This document shows, one piece after another, positions 37,501 through 47,306 of a DNA stretch of 64,000 bases. The stretch's first letter is position 1. Each line of letters opens with the position of its first letter. Both the position numbers and the translations under genes were made by a program. This DNA comes from Gracilaria domingensis (lineage: Eukaryota; Rhodophyta; Florideophyceae; Gracilariales; Gracilariaceae), in NCBI GenBank assembly GCA_022539475.1, contig VCMS01000104.1:111439-175438 (forward strand), read 5' to 3'. The notes below the pieces were generated by a model. The model was not told the origin of the DNA. It was given only the letters and a program-made list of their open reading frames with translations, and did not search any database.

Positions 37501-38517
37501 GCCAAGAAACGAACTCTGTCCACGGTTGGTTTTAATACGGTAATCCCGAGGTTCATTGATGCATTCCAACTCCATGCGAAGTACGGCTGTACCCCATATT
37601 TTCGCGCCAAAGTGCTGTCGTCTCGACTCCCAAGAGTCGTCGTCATAAAGAACAGCCTCCGAGTCTTGAAGCCAATGCTTCCCAAACTGTGCCAAGTAAG
37701 CCACTGTCCATCTCACGAACGTTGTTTCAGGCTTTCGTGGTTGTAATTTTCCCGAACGATGGACTGAGACATGCGGTGCAGAGCTCCCAATTATTTCGTT
37801 GTCGACAATTGAACTATTGACTTTCATCCTGTCAACAATTCGCGCGATTTCCCGATACACAACATCATGTTTGTTCGGTTGATAATGAATTTCGCAACGC
37901 GGTGCTTGTTGTTCTCCACTATGTCTGAAACTGTCACACCTTGCATCAATGTTTCTCATATTTGAATCTGCTGGCCTCTCCTCAGATAAGGACTCAAATG
38001 AAGTACTTGACGAATGTTTAAACGGATTCAAAGAGGCTTGGCCACCAATCTTCTCGAAGAATGCCGGACTTGATGGTTTGGTTTCATCGAGCTCGTCGGT
38101 GAAGTCAGTGAATTTTCGTTCATTATCATCTGCTGTTATATTCAACTGGCACTTGTAAGAAGCAGATTCTAAAGACATAGCCGTCCTTATAGCCCATCGC
38201 CGAAATTGATAAAGCTGGACTAAACCCCAAACGGTACGAAGTAGATGATAGATGCTTAGCACTAGAGCTGCAATGCCTGCAAACATTTCCTTGTAATCCG
38301 GCTCCTCAAGTCGCTGTTGCAGAATGATGTAGAAAATGATGAGCGGCATTGGTACAGTAACGACGACGATGTGGATAATTCCATTTCGAAAAGTTTTTCT
38401 TATAGAAGTCCATCGTTCGGAAATGAAATCATGGTAGTAGAGGAAAGCCCATGGGATAAGGATGGCCAGATAGACTCCAGACACGATTCCGAGCGTATCT
38501 CCAAGCTCCGTCGTCAT
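34567..38517 (-). CDS. Large membrane-anchored protein with Sel1-like repeats, unrecognised
   Basis: This single-exon protein of 1316 residues starts at ATG 38517. Three N-terminal membrane helices are visible at about 10-28, 47-67 and 79-101. A long soluble region follows. Segments such as WLQDSEAVLYDDDSWESRR, a stretch near 390-420 rich in Trp (VEWFAIFIGISDWCGC) and VLFKWQDWRDAFEGRLHG look folded but match no family I know. Residues about 960-1030 are Ser/Pro-rich and acidic. The last ~240 residues contain helix pairs of the Sel1/TPR type (DPSAMHDLARGVLTGTGAYR, PKALLLMERAIVLG, ATILYESAILANRDLKAMHE, AVQLYERVETL, HENAQLLLEGISRL), then a Gln run. Such repeats usually bind proteins, so an ER or other membrane adaptor is possible. 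This may be a lineage-specific gene. Confidence 0.75.
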   Translation of the reverse strand: MTTELGDTLGIVSGVYLAILIPWAFLYYHDFISERWTSIRKTFRNGIIHIVVVTVPMPLIIFYIILQQRLEEPDYKEMFAGIAALVLSIYHLLRTVWGLVQLYQFRRWAIRTAMSLESASYKCQLNITADDNERKFTDFTDELDETKPSSPAFFEKIGGQASLNPFKHSSSTSFESLSEERPADSNMRNIDARCDSFRHSGEQQAPRCEIHYQPNKHDVVYREIARIVDRMKVNSSIVDNEIIGSSAPHVSVHRSGKLQPRKPETTFVRWTVAYLAQFGKHWLQDSEAVLYDDDSWESRRQHFGAKIWGTAVLRMELECINEPRDYRIKTNRGQSSFLGPDKWNGFVPSSRDQVFDKHEVLRKCFLNGAGLPYNWPVLKQSDDALPSHGLYRPLIKEAVAQVPSYLYDFVEKLSPSQVEWFAIFIGISDWCGCNAQPQSQALTGSKYFDILRPRKKLQPTDAPVRILQDQLGFIEPPVATRCGFPFMRTGYGKYLWDNRGILQVSARIDNWLAINAGHQVEFLLRSQRGLGLDGKEYNIAHSSETQRDVIEHGQHVGIISDEGLGGEGNTNKDSAEDTDKLSLGRSERIFDFHRDLERIQLRYQLTNIDAQHAHLEHSLSFMGCVTESVRSEIADFCYVEGDGKDDMWFATLPRKSIPICISQQLWGCLLELIDDQFMEHPEMFNSTIQERLLWECQNGVHAVLQQFEEESHKGVQYRVEAMLLLLLGFPSLRVEHSKEVLVLKDNSVARVFFRISPVAGPQPFKVLITACRTSPLIYLEVVVEGDEKFPLDEPNVLFKWQDWRDAFEGRLHGRREWQRNHYMNHVRVHRGNTNISRGVVSKNISSADAERTALVWEGWWPFRAGMALFELKHSSLIIVGDQMPSESHRWDEIPSTVHRVRSTKYGAAVAYEKASISDLSDASVHLDAILKLSSSLVPTRNQSSSPDPPPLWNMMAAGKRQKYSRSSPSGSKTSTNPSQLSIGDLSDDEDIVSNDVELSPVVSPSSSPKWSQDNVFKALGRHEAQFVNFVPNPTPIANSNLGDADALMGRVQEQDPSAMHDLARGVLTGTGAYRKNRPKALLLMERAIVLGRRIETVEMFVNSILEHEKNQIETDPQKLEDDVDRALRAVEMMWRDIDARHLLAFENGKAKLIWKSENKQEETTRMKKLTKLHLKLIKVRRTGDLMRYLANRLATWGKSDTEREAATILYESAILANRDLKAMHELALISAKQDIKFAVQLYERVETLSARRATSEQQQQQETGGTMVVRQAVQNRADEGHENAQLLLEGISRLSQMGGVSASVNLGTEKTGDGIV

Positions 38518-39795
38518 CGTGTAATTCGAGTCAGGTTAATTCATATAAACTCGATGAATAGATTGCGCCGCCGAGGTTTAGAATCGCGACAGGCTTATTG
38601 GTCACCATAGACGACCGGGGGGGTGGGGGGGGGGGGAGGGGTTAGAACGGAGCGTTGCAAGAGGTTGGTGAACGGAACAAAAGGACGAGTAGCTGAATCT
38701 CTACAGAGGTCGGGAGAACCCGGTTGAGAACAGTCGCGTGAGTCGAGTTGTCCACTTGCGGCCACGCAGTTGAGCCGCTACAAGGGCGCAATATGGCCCA
38801 AACTTGGTTACAGTGCCCAGTTGGCGCGCGCCCGTCAAAAGCGGCGTATGCGCTTAAATGTTCAGCAATCCTGTGTGCGAATGGCACCAGCGGTACATAT
38901 CTTGCTCGGTATAAATGGACCTTGTCCACCGAGCTCTGCTGCTACCTTCATAGCATAGCTAAATCCCTCGTTGAGGCGCACGAGAACGTGTACAGTACCA
39001 GCGCAATCGATGTAAGATACAAAGCGTTGCTGGCAACGTAACATCAAATTTGCGACACCCGTACCGAAAATAAGAGCCGATAGCGGTTTGGACAGCGAAG
39101 GGTTTTAACAGACTAGAGGGTCTACTTTCGACGAGCGAAGCTGAACTTCTTGCTCGGAGCTTTGCAGCGACATAGAAAATGAGCTACAGCACACAGAATG
39201 CGCAGTTGACGTTGACGACCGATGAATCATTCATCATAATGATACATGATGGTAACCCTTAGCCTTTCTGGAGAGCGTGTGTGTGCGTTTGAATAACACC
39301 GTCCGGTAATTTTCCCACCAGGCAATTTAGAAAAAGCGTTCCTCCGTGACCGATATCGTTATGAGTATGACGTTGCTGTGGCAGTGACGATAATAATGAC
39401 TGTCGTCGTGGTCAATGGATACCTTTCGCGTGATAGTGCAGCTCACCTAAAAGCTAACCTTCCCCGAGAAATCGTTTTCGGAACCTGCAATGGCAACGGC
39501 GATACTAGTATCTTCTGGTTCGTTTTGATGCTCATGAGATTGTGTCTGCGTGACGAAACTGAACTGGTGTGCTGTACATGATAACTGATTGCCCCAACCT
39601 TGATGGGCTGAACCCTATGACGTCATCGTCGTTTCCCACGCTCGACACGTCATCGTCCACAGGCATAATTCTTCGTGATGAATGCGAGAACCACTAGAAT
39701 ACCGAACATGTTGGTTATGAGGGGGGGATACGTTGTGCTCAGCTTTGCATACATCCTTACCAAAACAAAAAGCTCTCTCTACTCGCGACAGACTA
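38518..39795. other. Intergenic, 1.28 kb
   Basis: Both flanking genes are on the minus strand, so this holds the promoter of the 1316-residue protein (right of 38517) and the 3' end of the seryl-tRNA synthetase gene. A broken G-run lies at 38617-38640. Open frames up to about 95 codons on both strands look random. No tRNA or repeat was recognised. Confidence 0.4.
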
Positions 39796-41337
39796 TCAAG
39801 CAGCTCGACGCGCCACTGGTACGGCTTCTCTACTACTGACACTGCTGTGCACATCTTCCGCCCTGATCTCTTCCATCCCTCCCATAAATGGTCTCAATAC
39901 CTCAGGAATGCGAATAGATCCATCTTCCTGCTGATGCGTCTCCAGAATTGCAATCACCATTCTAGGAACAGCACATGCAGTCGCGTTTAAAGTATGTACA
40001 TACCGATTATCCCCTTGGCTCTCCTTATACCTTATGCTGAGCCGCCGCGCTTGATAATCAGTGCAATTCGACGCTGAGGAAATTTCTCCGTAAGATCCCC
40101 GACCTGGCATCCACGCTTCAATGTCATACTTTCTATATGCTGGATTTCCGAGATCCTCCGATGGCATATCCAGAACCTTAAAGTGCAACCCCAATGAGCT
40201 ATACATATCCTCCTCTAGCGTTCGAAGCTCTTCATGAAATCTCTCAGAGTCATCAGGATGACATAGAATGAACATCTCCACCTTGGAAAACTGGTGAACA
40301 CGATACAGTCCTCGTGTTGTACTTCCCGCCGCACCAACTTCGCGTCTGAAACAGTGGGAAAATGCCGCCATCTTGATGGGCAGCTGTTGCTTGTCCAAAA
40401 TCTGACCAGCGTAGTACCCACCCAAAGGAATTTCGGCAGTGCCAACCAAACAAAGGTCAGAGTCTTCAACACGATACACTTGGCTCGCCTCGCCGCGAGG
40501 CTGAAATCCACAACCAGCGACAATTTCTTCTCGCGCCACGTCGGGAGTGGTCATCACTGTGAATCCATGCTTCGCAGCAAGCGTCATGGCCCAATTCACG
40601 AGAGCCAACTCCAAAAGCGCCCCAGCATTTCTCAAGTAGTAGAACTTGTTTCCGCTCACTCGCGCTGCGTTTTCAAAGTCGACCATGTCAAGATCAGTAG
40701 CTAGTTCCAAATGAGACTTCAGAGTGATACCAGCCGTTTCAGACGTGCGCTTTCTTCCGTGGGTGCTGATCACAGTTGCATTTTCCTCAGAGCCTCTAGG
40801 AACGGCAGGATGAGTCATATTCGGGATCTTCGCTGCCTCAACTTGAAGCTGTTGCTCAGCTTCCACAAGTTGGATTTCAAGTTCTGCAACTTTTGCTTTT
40901 AGCTCTTTGCCTTCTGCGATGCATTTCTGGCGTTCATCCGGGGACATCTTCCCCGCGGATTTCATTCGTTTCGCGTTTTCATTTCGTCTCTTCCTAAGAC
41001 CGCCGATATCGATAGACAGCGCAACAAACTGATCATATAGCTGGACAACAAGACCGGCGTCAGCAGACACACTTCTATCAGCGATATTCTGTGTCACGGC
41101 TGGAAGATTCTCTTTCACAAACTTGAGATCAATAGACGCAGAGGCGATCACTTTTCCGGAACCCGGGCGTCCAAGTCGATGACGCGTGGAACAAAACCGT
41201 GTGGAACGCAAGAAGCTGTTGACATACGCGCATGGAGATGAGAGTGTGTTTCGCACTTTTGTGAAGGAGGGGAGGGCAGGATTGACAAATGCATGATTCC
41301 GTATCATCATTGACAGTGGCCTGCAGAAGAACGGCAT
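39796..41337 (-). CDS. Seryl-tRNA synthetase, probably organelle-targeted
   Basis: This class II aminoacyl-tRNA synthetase of 513 residues charges tRNA-Ser with serine. The ATG at 41337 precedes an extension of about 65 residues rich in Ser, Arg and Phe (FVNPALPSFTKVRNTLSS) and lacking acidic residues, as in plastid or mitochondrial transit peptides. The N-terminal long-arm coiled coil follows (about 80-175, Lys/Glu/Leu/Gln-rich). Motif 2 reads CFRREVGAAGSTTRGLYRVH and QFSKVEMF. The serine pocket SSASNCTDYQARRL and motif 3 (AVPRMVIAILETHQQEDGSI, then IPEVLRPFMGG) are present. Motif 3 has C-A-V-P-R where bacteria usually have L-A-V-G-R; the key Arg is kept. Length and arrangement are typical of bacterial-type organellar SerRS. 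Confidence 0.95.
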   Translation of the reverse strand: MPFFCRPLSMMIRNHAFVNPALPSFTKVRNTLSSPCAYVNSFLRSTRFCSTRHRLGRPGSGKVIASASIDLKFVKENLPAVTQNIADRSVSADAGLVVQLYDQFVALSIDIGGLRKRRNENAKRMKSAGKMSPDERQKCIAEGKELKAKVAELEIQLVEAEQQLQVEAAKIPNMTHPAVPRGSEENATVISTHGRKRTSETAGITLKSHLELATDLDMVDFENAARVSGNKFYYLRNAGALLELALVNWAMTLAAKHGFTVMTTPDVAREEIVAGCGFQPRGEASQVYRVEDSDLCLVGTAEIPLGGYYAGQILDKQQLPIKMAAFSHCFRREVGAAGSTTRGLYRVHQFSKVEMFILCHPDDSERFHEELRTLEEDMYSSLGLHFKVLDMPSEDLGNPAYRKYDIEAWMPGRGSYGEISSASNCTDYQARRLSIRYKESQGDNRYVHTLNATACAVPRMVIAILETHQQEDGSIRIPEVLRPFMGGMEEIRAEDVHSSVSSREAVPVARRAA

Positions 41338-42273
41338 CTGGTGATTATGGATAATTGCGAAACGGTTTGGGCTGACGCACTTCTGGTCATATTCACTATC
41401 TACGTGCAGCTCAACACGAGATCAAGTGATGATGTGGTGACCTGCTGGCCGGAACACGCGTTGTAGGTACGACGGTACTCTTGACCAGCTGCACAATAGA
41501 CTGGCGGTGTAAAAGTATTCTTCCAATTTTTCATTCCTCGACCTGCTTTTTCTTCAGCTTTTCATCGCTTTTGGTTTTGTTGTAGAGCACTTTCAAAATA
41601 TCCAAATTCTATCTGTTCGCCCCAACAATGAAACGGCGAAAATGGGTTTTAAGAGTGAGGCCCGTTCTTAACAAGGCGTGAACGTGAATGCCGTGAATGC
41701 CGTGAATGATGATAATTTGAGTGTTTCAAAATATTAGAGACTGTAAAGTAGTACACGTCTCTCAGTTGTACTGAGCACCAGCCCCGCGCCAGGGATCGGG
41801 TCGAATGTACTCTCCACGCATTATGCACACTAGCTATATGGCACGCAGCTGCAGTATGGCACGCAGCGGCAGCAATAGCTCGACACCTAGTCGATGAAGG
41901 CGAAGAGCCGCCTCCGATCCTTTCGTGGCGGTCAGCTGCTTCTGCGCTTAGATCAAGACCTTTTGCGTCGCCTGATCGAAAGGCGTATCAAAGACGCACC
42001 AAATTGGCCACAATGCCGTCCCAATTTCGCCCTTTACACTACAAAGTCTACTTTAGCACGCCGCCGCCGCCGTCGATGTTGCCACCGTCTTCGTCCATCT
42101 CTGCACACCACTCCCACTTGTCCTCATCTCTTTCTTTTACTTTTCATATTCGTCCATCAACTCCTTCGTCTCAACTAGCGTGCTGTAGAGATCTCAGCTC
42201 ACTTGATTCCCAAATGTAGTACCACCATCCCTATTCCAGCAAATCGCGAACACTGCGATCACCACGACACACA
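41338..42273. other. Promoter side of SerRS and left flank of the Harbinger element
   Basis: The 936 bases start at the SerRS start codon and end at the transposase ATG. A threefold GTGAATGCC-type repeat lies near 41681-41709, and two TATGGCACGCAGC units lie at 41838-41873. The left terminus of the Harbinger element should lie in this interval. No inverted repeat could be paired with confidence. Confidence 0.4.
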
Positions 42274-43551
42274 ATGTCAGCAATTAAATCATCGAATGCC
42301 AGCATGTGCATTGCAATGCAATCGGCAGTAGTGCTTCAGCTTTACAAGCATTCTCTCGAAATAGCCGAACGATCACTTATTTGTACAAAACCACGACGTC
42401 ACCGATCTTCGATAATCCAACGTGTTCAAACATTTGAGACGATTGCTCCTGGTTTAAACGACAAAGCTTTCAAACGCGCCTTTCGTGCTTCGAAAGAAAC
42501 ATTCAATATGTTGCATGGAAAAGTGTCCCCGTTTCTACAGAAGAACAAGGGAATGGTTTCTAGGGCTGGTCGAGAAGTGATAACATCCCAAACAAGACTT
42601 GGAATAACGCTTTGAATGTTGGCTGGTGCGACTTACTTGAATATGATGATTGGCTTCTCCATTGGAGAATCAACTTGCTATGCTGTATTTCACGAGACCC
42701 GTAGGGCCTTGATGAGGATTTTAACTCTGCCGGGGATTCCCAAGTCGTTTACAGAACTGGAACAAATGTCTTTTTGCTTTAAACATTCGAGGCGCGCAAG
42801 AAGGAGCCCATTGTCTGGCTGTATCGGCGCCATTGATGGCATAGCTGTTCGAATTCGGCGCCCGAATTGTCCTCATGCAGCAGCGTTCTACTGCAGGAAA
42901 GGATTCTACTCCTTACCGGTACAAGCAATGGTGGATTCGGACTATCGTTTCAGAGATGTCTCAATCAGATGTGTAGGCTCAACTCATGATGCTCTAGCTC
43001 ATGCAGTCTCCAGATTAGGTAAGTATCTGAAGGAAGGTAATCTGCTCTATCAGTTTTGGATAGCAGGAGACGAGACTTATATATGTACTGAGAGCCTCAT
43101 TACCCCGATACCTTTGTCGCAACTACAGTATTGGTATGAAGATGGCTTTAACTTTTTCTTGTCTTCGCTTCGTATTCACGTGGAACAAGCTTTCGGCATG
43201 TTGGTTGCCAGGTGGCGGATTCTAAGTAAGCTGGAGTTTGATGTCGGCATTTGTGCAGAAGTTGTTTCTCTTTGCATGAAGCTTCACAATCTTTGTTTGG
43301 ACAGCAAACCAGGTCAAGACTACGATATTTCTGCTGACGAGATTTGTGACAGGAACGCTGAAGTTAGAGCGTGGTACGATATGTGCAAAGATCGTCACTC
43401 GTATTGGGAGAATACTGCTCCTTTGGAAGGCGAGGCAGGTGGGGATTCGACATCTAAAACGAGAGCTGACCTTGTGGAGGTAATTCGTTCAAAGGGTCTA
43501 AGGCGCCCGGAGGTTACAGGAGTACCGGTTCGAGATGTTTCAGCTGAGTAG
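42274..43551 (+). pseudogene. PIF/Harbinger transposase with one in-frame TGA
   Basis: A single frame from ATG 42274 to TAG 43551 is broken only by TGA at 42613-42615. Before it lies an N-terminal helical region of 113 residues ending TRLGITL. After it comes LAGATYLNMMIGFSIGES, the place where Harbinger proteins read TLRWLAGGSYLDI. So the stop most simply replaces a CGA Arg codon. The DDE domain follows: GCIGAIDGIAVRIRRPNCPH (first Asp), NCPHAAAFYCRKGFYSLPVQ, a VGSTHDA-x-A block, IAGDETYICTESLITP (second Asp region) and FNFFLSSLRIHVEQAFGMLV with the final Glu. It ends after a C-terminal helix and Ser/Thr tail. The enzyme cuts and pastes DNA with 3-base target duplications. With the stop it is probably inactive unless read through. 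Confidence 0.88.
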
Positions 43552-43870
43552 TAGGACGGAGGAAAGCTGTAGGGAATGATTTAAAGGCTGTTGGAACAGG
43601 GCAGGTGATCTTTAGTAGTATTGATCAACATCACATTCGAATGGATGCTTTGCCGTCGACACTAAAGTGTGAACACGCTGCAAGAACTGGGAGGTCGTCA
43701 TATTAGTGGAAAAGATCGGTCAGCTTGCTGGTCGTTTCCATGGACCTTGTCGGGACTTCGGTTAACTACCAGGCTGGTTCCCGCCACTGATCTCTCAACG
43801 ATTGTCCACTACAGGAGGCAATAAATACATCTTCTATATTATCCTACACGTGCTTCACTTTCTGTGCGTA

Positions 43871-43959
43871 TTCACAAGCGAGATTCATGACCTAAACATT
43901 GACTATCTTGATGCGCCCATCAAGATGCTCGTTATTAAATCATGAACCTTGCTTGTGAA
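43871..43959. repeat. Hairpin 1, nested inverted repeat
   Basis: The outer arms 43871-43890 and 43940-43959 (TTCACAAGC and complement) pair at 18 of 20 bases. A perfect inner pair lies at 43906-43913 and 43918-43925 (TCTTGATG, 4-base loop). Confidence 0.85.
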
Positions 43960-44000
43960 CGTTTCCACCCTTCTTCGAGTACTGTTGTTCCCCACTACTT

Positions 44001-44023
44001 AAGAGCCTGAAATCTCGGCTCTT
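44001..44023. repeat. Hairpin 2
   Basis: Arms 44001-44007 (AAGAGCC) and 44017-44023 pair perfectly around a 9-base loop. Confidence 0.7.
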
Positions 44024-44042
44024 TTCCGAAGTTTCAAGTGCT

Positions 44043-44074
44043 CTGAAGTATCACCTGCTTCCGTGATACTTCAG
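44043..44074. repeat. Hairpin 3
   Basis: Arms 44043-44054 (CTGAAGTATCAC) and 44063-44074 are exactly complementary around an 8-base loop. Confidence 0.85.
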
Positions 44075-44082
44075 TTAGTTGG

Positions 44083-44167
44083 ACTGCACGAGAAATGAAT
44101 CGCATCGAACTCCAGTTCCGCACAGCTGACGGATCTGAAGTTCGAGGCGATTCATTTCGCGTACAGT
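44083..44167. repeat. Hairpin 4, 29-base arms
   Basis: Arms 44083-44111 and 44139-44167 pair at 26 of 29 positions around a 27-base centre. The core GAAATGAATCGC is perfectly matched. Confidence 0.85.
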
Positions 44168-44499
44168 TCAACTACGCATATGGAAAGGAACAGAGTAGCT
44201 GAAATGTACGTGAAAGACTGGATGGGGACTGAAGGGAGTATTTCGCGCGATGAACGAAGAGAATGAACGAATAAGTTGGAGAGTCTCGTGGAGGATGCGA
44301 GTAGTTTTCAAAGAGAGGCATTTAAGAGTGCAATTGTAGGCGTAAAGAAGACAGAAGACTGTGACCGTACCCTCCCCCACCCGGTGACATTTTGTTGAGC
44401 TTCAAACAGTCACCACGATCACATGTAAGAAATTAATAAAGAAGACAGAAGCTATAAACCTAAAACAAAGCAAGAGAGATATGGTGCAAATGGAGACTG

Positions 44500-45896
44500 T
44501 CAGTTATTATCATCCTTGTCCTTAATGCGTCCGTACCTCTCTTGATAACGTTGTAAACGTCTCTTGTTCCGCGCCAATGTCGTTCGCGCAAGTTCTCGTA
44601 TTTCCTCATCGTTTGACTTCATTGCCCGCTCGTACCGGTCGGCACTGTCCAAGATCTGTTCCACCAATTCATTCTCCTGCTTTGCTTCAAAAACGCCCTC
44701 CTCGTCCGTGTCCTTGTATGATCGAACACTGTTGGATCTCTGAATGTCAAGCTGTTCTTTCATTATGCTCTGGAAGGCATCAATTTGTTTAGACACGTTT
44801 TCCATGCTTTCAGTCATATCTCCGCTCTTTCTTTTCCGCACCGAAGGCTTCTTATCTCTAGAGTAGTCTCCATCATACGAGCCAAGGCCTTCATCCAAAC
44901 CTCCATTCTCCTCCCCTATTAGCTTGGACATAGCTTTCAATAAATTTGTACCTTCATCCGGTGTCCCCACTCTGCAAACCGAAAATAAAACCAAAGTGCG
45001 CTTAGACTTCATACTGTACTGCCCAGATGCGATATAGCTTAGAAAGTTACAAATCCGCTTTGGGTCATTCTGCCCCGATGCAGACCATCGGTTGTAAACC
45101 TCTGTAAAGTGCTTCTTCGCCGCGTAGAAAACCTCCTTCAGCTGCGCAGCTCCGCGTTTGCAAAGAGCCGACTTTCCCGAATCAACGTCATCCAATACGC
45201 CTCCAAAGTCCCACTTCGACTGTACATTAGCATCATTGAACCGCAGCGCAATTCCTGTCCAAAACGACTCTCTCGTAACATGCACGTCCTGCTCCTTCCT
45301 TCTCAAGTCCTCCCCCGATTTCAATAATAAAAACTTACATCGCTCGTCGTCACGAAGCAGCACTATCAATCTTGCAAACTCATCCAATGTAAAATTGGAA
45401 GCTGTCTCCTTATCATCATCTTCTTTTCCTTCTTTGCTCGCTTTCTTCATTGCGCCAATAACCGCATTGCGATCCGCTGCATTAAGCTGCTCTACCAGAC
45501 TCCCTACTTCCGGCAATATCTCCCAAGTAAACAACTGACTAGATGCCTCTTGCTCCCACCGTGGAAAATCCTCCAACATTGTGTTATTCGCAAGTAGCTG
45601 AGAGAGTGTAATTCCTTTGCTGTTTTCCATAACGATATGGAGCAACATTCGTGCGATTAGTTGACTTCTCGAACGATTATGAATCTTGAGCTTCCATGGC
45701 CTACTCACATGCTGGAGTTCCTTAACTTTAAGCTGCTGTAAAAATGAAAAAAGGCGCGTAACTCTGCCTTCGTCGTCAAATCGGTAATGAGCAAGAAAGG
45801 AATGGCTTTCGTTAGCTTCTGCTTGGTTTGGTGGAAAAGAAGGAGGTTTAGAATTCAAATTAGAGCTGGTTGATCTTTGTTCCACAGCGGTGTCAG
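44500..45896 (-). CDS. Transposon-associated Myb/trihelix-like protein, 5' end replaced by an LTR
   Basis: The open frame runs to 46053 (517 codons), but its first ~52 codons lie inside the Ty3 LTR, which begins at 45897. The native part is 465 codons, with no ATG until the Met of IARMLLHIVMENSK. It contains FARLIVLLRDDERCKFLLLK and VTRESFWTGIALRFND, then LKEVFYAAKKHFTEVYNRW and SGQNDPKRICNFLSYIA. This resembles the DNA-binding partner proteins encoded next to transposases in algae and oomycetes, where an SGQND motif is common. A nuclear-type KKPSVRKRKSGD stretch and a charged coiled-coil tail follow. It converges with the Harbinger transposase and is probably the second gene of that element. 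The gene is likely disrupted, and its true start may lie beyond the retroelement at about 57005. Confidence 0.65.
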
Positions 45897-46437
45897 TGCG
45901 ATATAGTACGTATCGGGAGAAAACCCGAAGCGGTCTTGAGGCGACGGAGTTAGCTGCGGCTCGAGGGAGCGACTGTAATGAATCCGTACGGGGAGTAAGG
46001 AGGAAGCACCGGGCGGTCAGGGGGGAGAGTGGGCGGTTGGTATCACCAATCACGTTCAGGAGCGTGCAAAAGGGTACGAACGGCCTAATAAACCTTGTAG
46101 TACTTAGCTTAACGGCCTGTCGGTAGCGCTACTTGACGAGCAAGACGTACGGCAAAGGGTGCTTGGTGTTTACAACGTGAGGTCATGGCGAGGTTGGGGT
46201 CTACCTAAATATCGGGTAAACCCGCCTCTGTGCAGCCTCTAGGTAGCAACTTACAGTACTATATTACGCCTGTCACCGTCCGACCGGCACACCTGTCCTA
46301 CGTACGTTTGGGACCGATATCCGATGCGGGGACAATCACGCGTACAACTATCCGCTCGGGCCAGCCCGACACGTACGACACGGCACTCCTCTCAATCCAC
46401 TCCGTCCGTGCGGTCAGCCAGATCGTGCTATACGACA
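45897..46437 (-). repeat. 3' LTR (left)
   Basis: This 541-base repeat matches 56400-56930 throughout, with frequent one-base indels and substitutions. On the minus strand it starts TGTCGTATAG and ends ATATCGCA. Its distal end supplies about 52 codons to the neighbouring Myb-like ORF. Confidence 0.92.
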
Positions 46438-46440
46438 GAT

Positions 46441-46450
46441 CCCCCTCCTT
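46441..46450 (-). promoter_or_regulatory. Polypurine tract
   Basis: AAGGAGGGGG on the minus strand lies three bases before the start of the 3' LTR, where plus-strand cDNA priming is expected. Confidence 0.8.
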
Positions 46451-47306
46451 AGATTGCACTCCGTCCTCGGAGTGCAGCCCAGTGCTGCGCCCAAGTCCGT
46501 TCGGCTGAGAAGAAGCCACCGATCGTTTCTTTCACAGAAAGTGCCCGCCACGGGCGGGGCGAAGCCATGTGAGAATTACACGCATGGCGTGGGGGAGCGG
46601 CGGAGCTAGTAGAACTGAAACAGACCGCTGGCGACAAGGGCGCTATGGGTGGCGCGTGGCCCGTGTCCGTTCATGGAACCGCCAATGCGGCGACCGAGGG
46701 AAAAGCTCGCGTGAAGGCGGCTGCGCCCGACTATGAGGGACACCGACCACCATGGTGGTAGGTACGCGGTCAGAACTGACACTTCCGCGTCCAATTCGCG
46801 AAGCGACGGAAGCGCCCGATGGTGTGCAACCGAGCGGTCACGGGGGCGCACGAATCCTCCTCCTTCGCACGCTACGGCGCGTTCGCGGCCGGTGAGACGC
46901 GCTCATGTCCGTTTCGGGTCGGTACCGTGTGGTACGCGCGGTGCGCGCGCCGCGGCGGACACTGTCCCGCCTTGCGACCTTCCGACGATAGTGGCGACGA
47001 CAGCGAAGGCCGATAGTGAGGTTGTGCGCGTACTGGCTATGCGACTGCGCTCGCGGCGCGGCGACTACCACGTCGGATGCGTTCCGAGCGGGAATGGGCT
47101 TTAGCCGTCACGGAAAGGGGTGGATGTACAGTGATCATGCCCGCTCGGAAATAAATTGAGGTGTATGAGGCCTCAAAGTGTACGTATCGGTACGAGCGAT
47201 ATCGCTTTTCGCGAGGTCCCGAACGCCGTCCGTCTTAGCCCGTGCATCTCCGTGTCGTACCTCGCGGCTATAAGAGCTCCCTTCCACCCGTCATCCGTTG
47301 CCCCCG
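46451..47306. other. Leader of the antisense ORF / 3' internal region of the retroelement
   Basis: About 850 bases between the polypurine tract and the antisense ORF. Frames on both strands are compositional. A TATA-like CTATAAGAG lies at 47268-47276, about 33 bases before the ORF ATG, suggesting that the antisense ORF has its own promoter with a very short leader. Confidence 0.45.

Larger units (their letters stand above)
43552..44499. other. Spacer between convergent transposon genes, with a hairpin array
   Basis: The 948 bases separate the transposase from the convergent DNA-binding protein gene. The central 300 bases hold four hairpins in a row (listed separately). AATAAA-type signals occur near 43821 and 44434. 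No gene was seen. Confidence 0.6.

Noticed and set aside
38617-38640. Broken G-run as a telomere-like or regulatory quadruplex
   Set aside because: It is a short isolated G-rich tract with no repeat unit; similar runs occur throughout the window.
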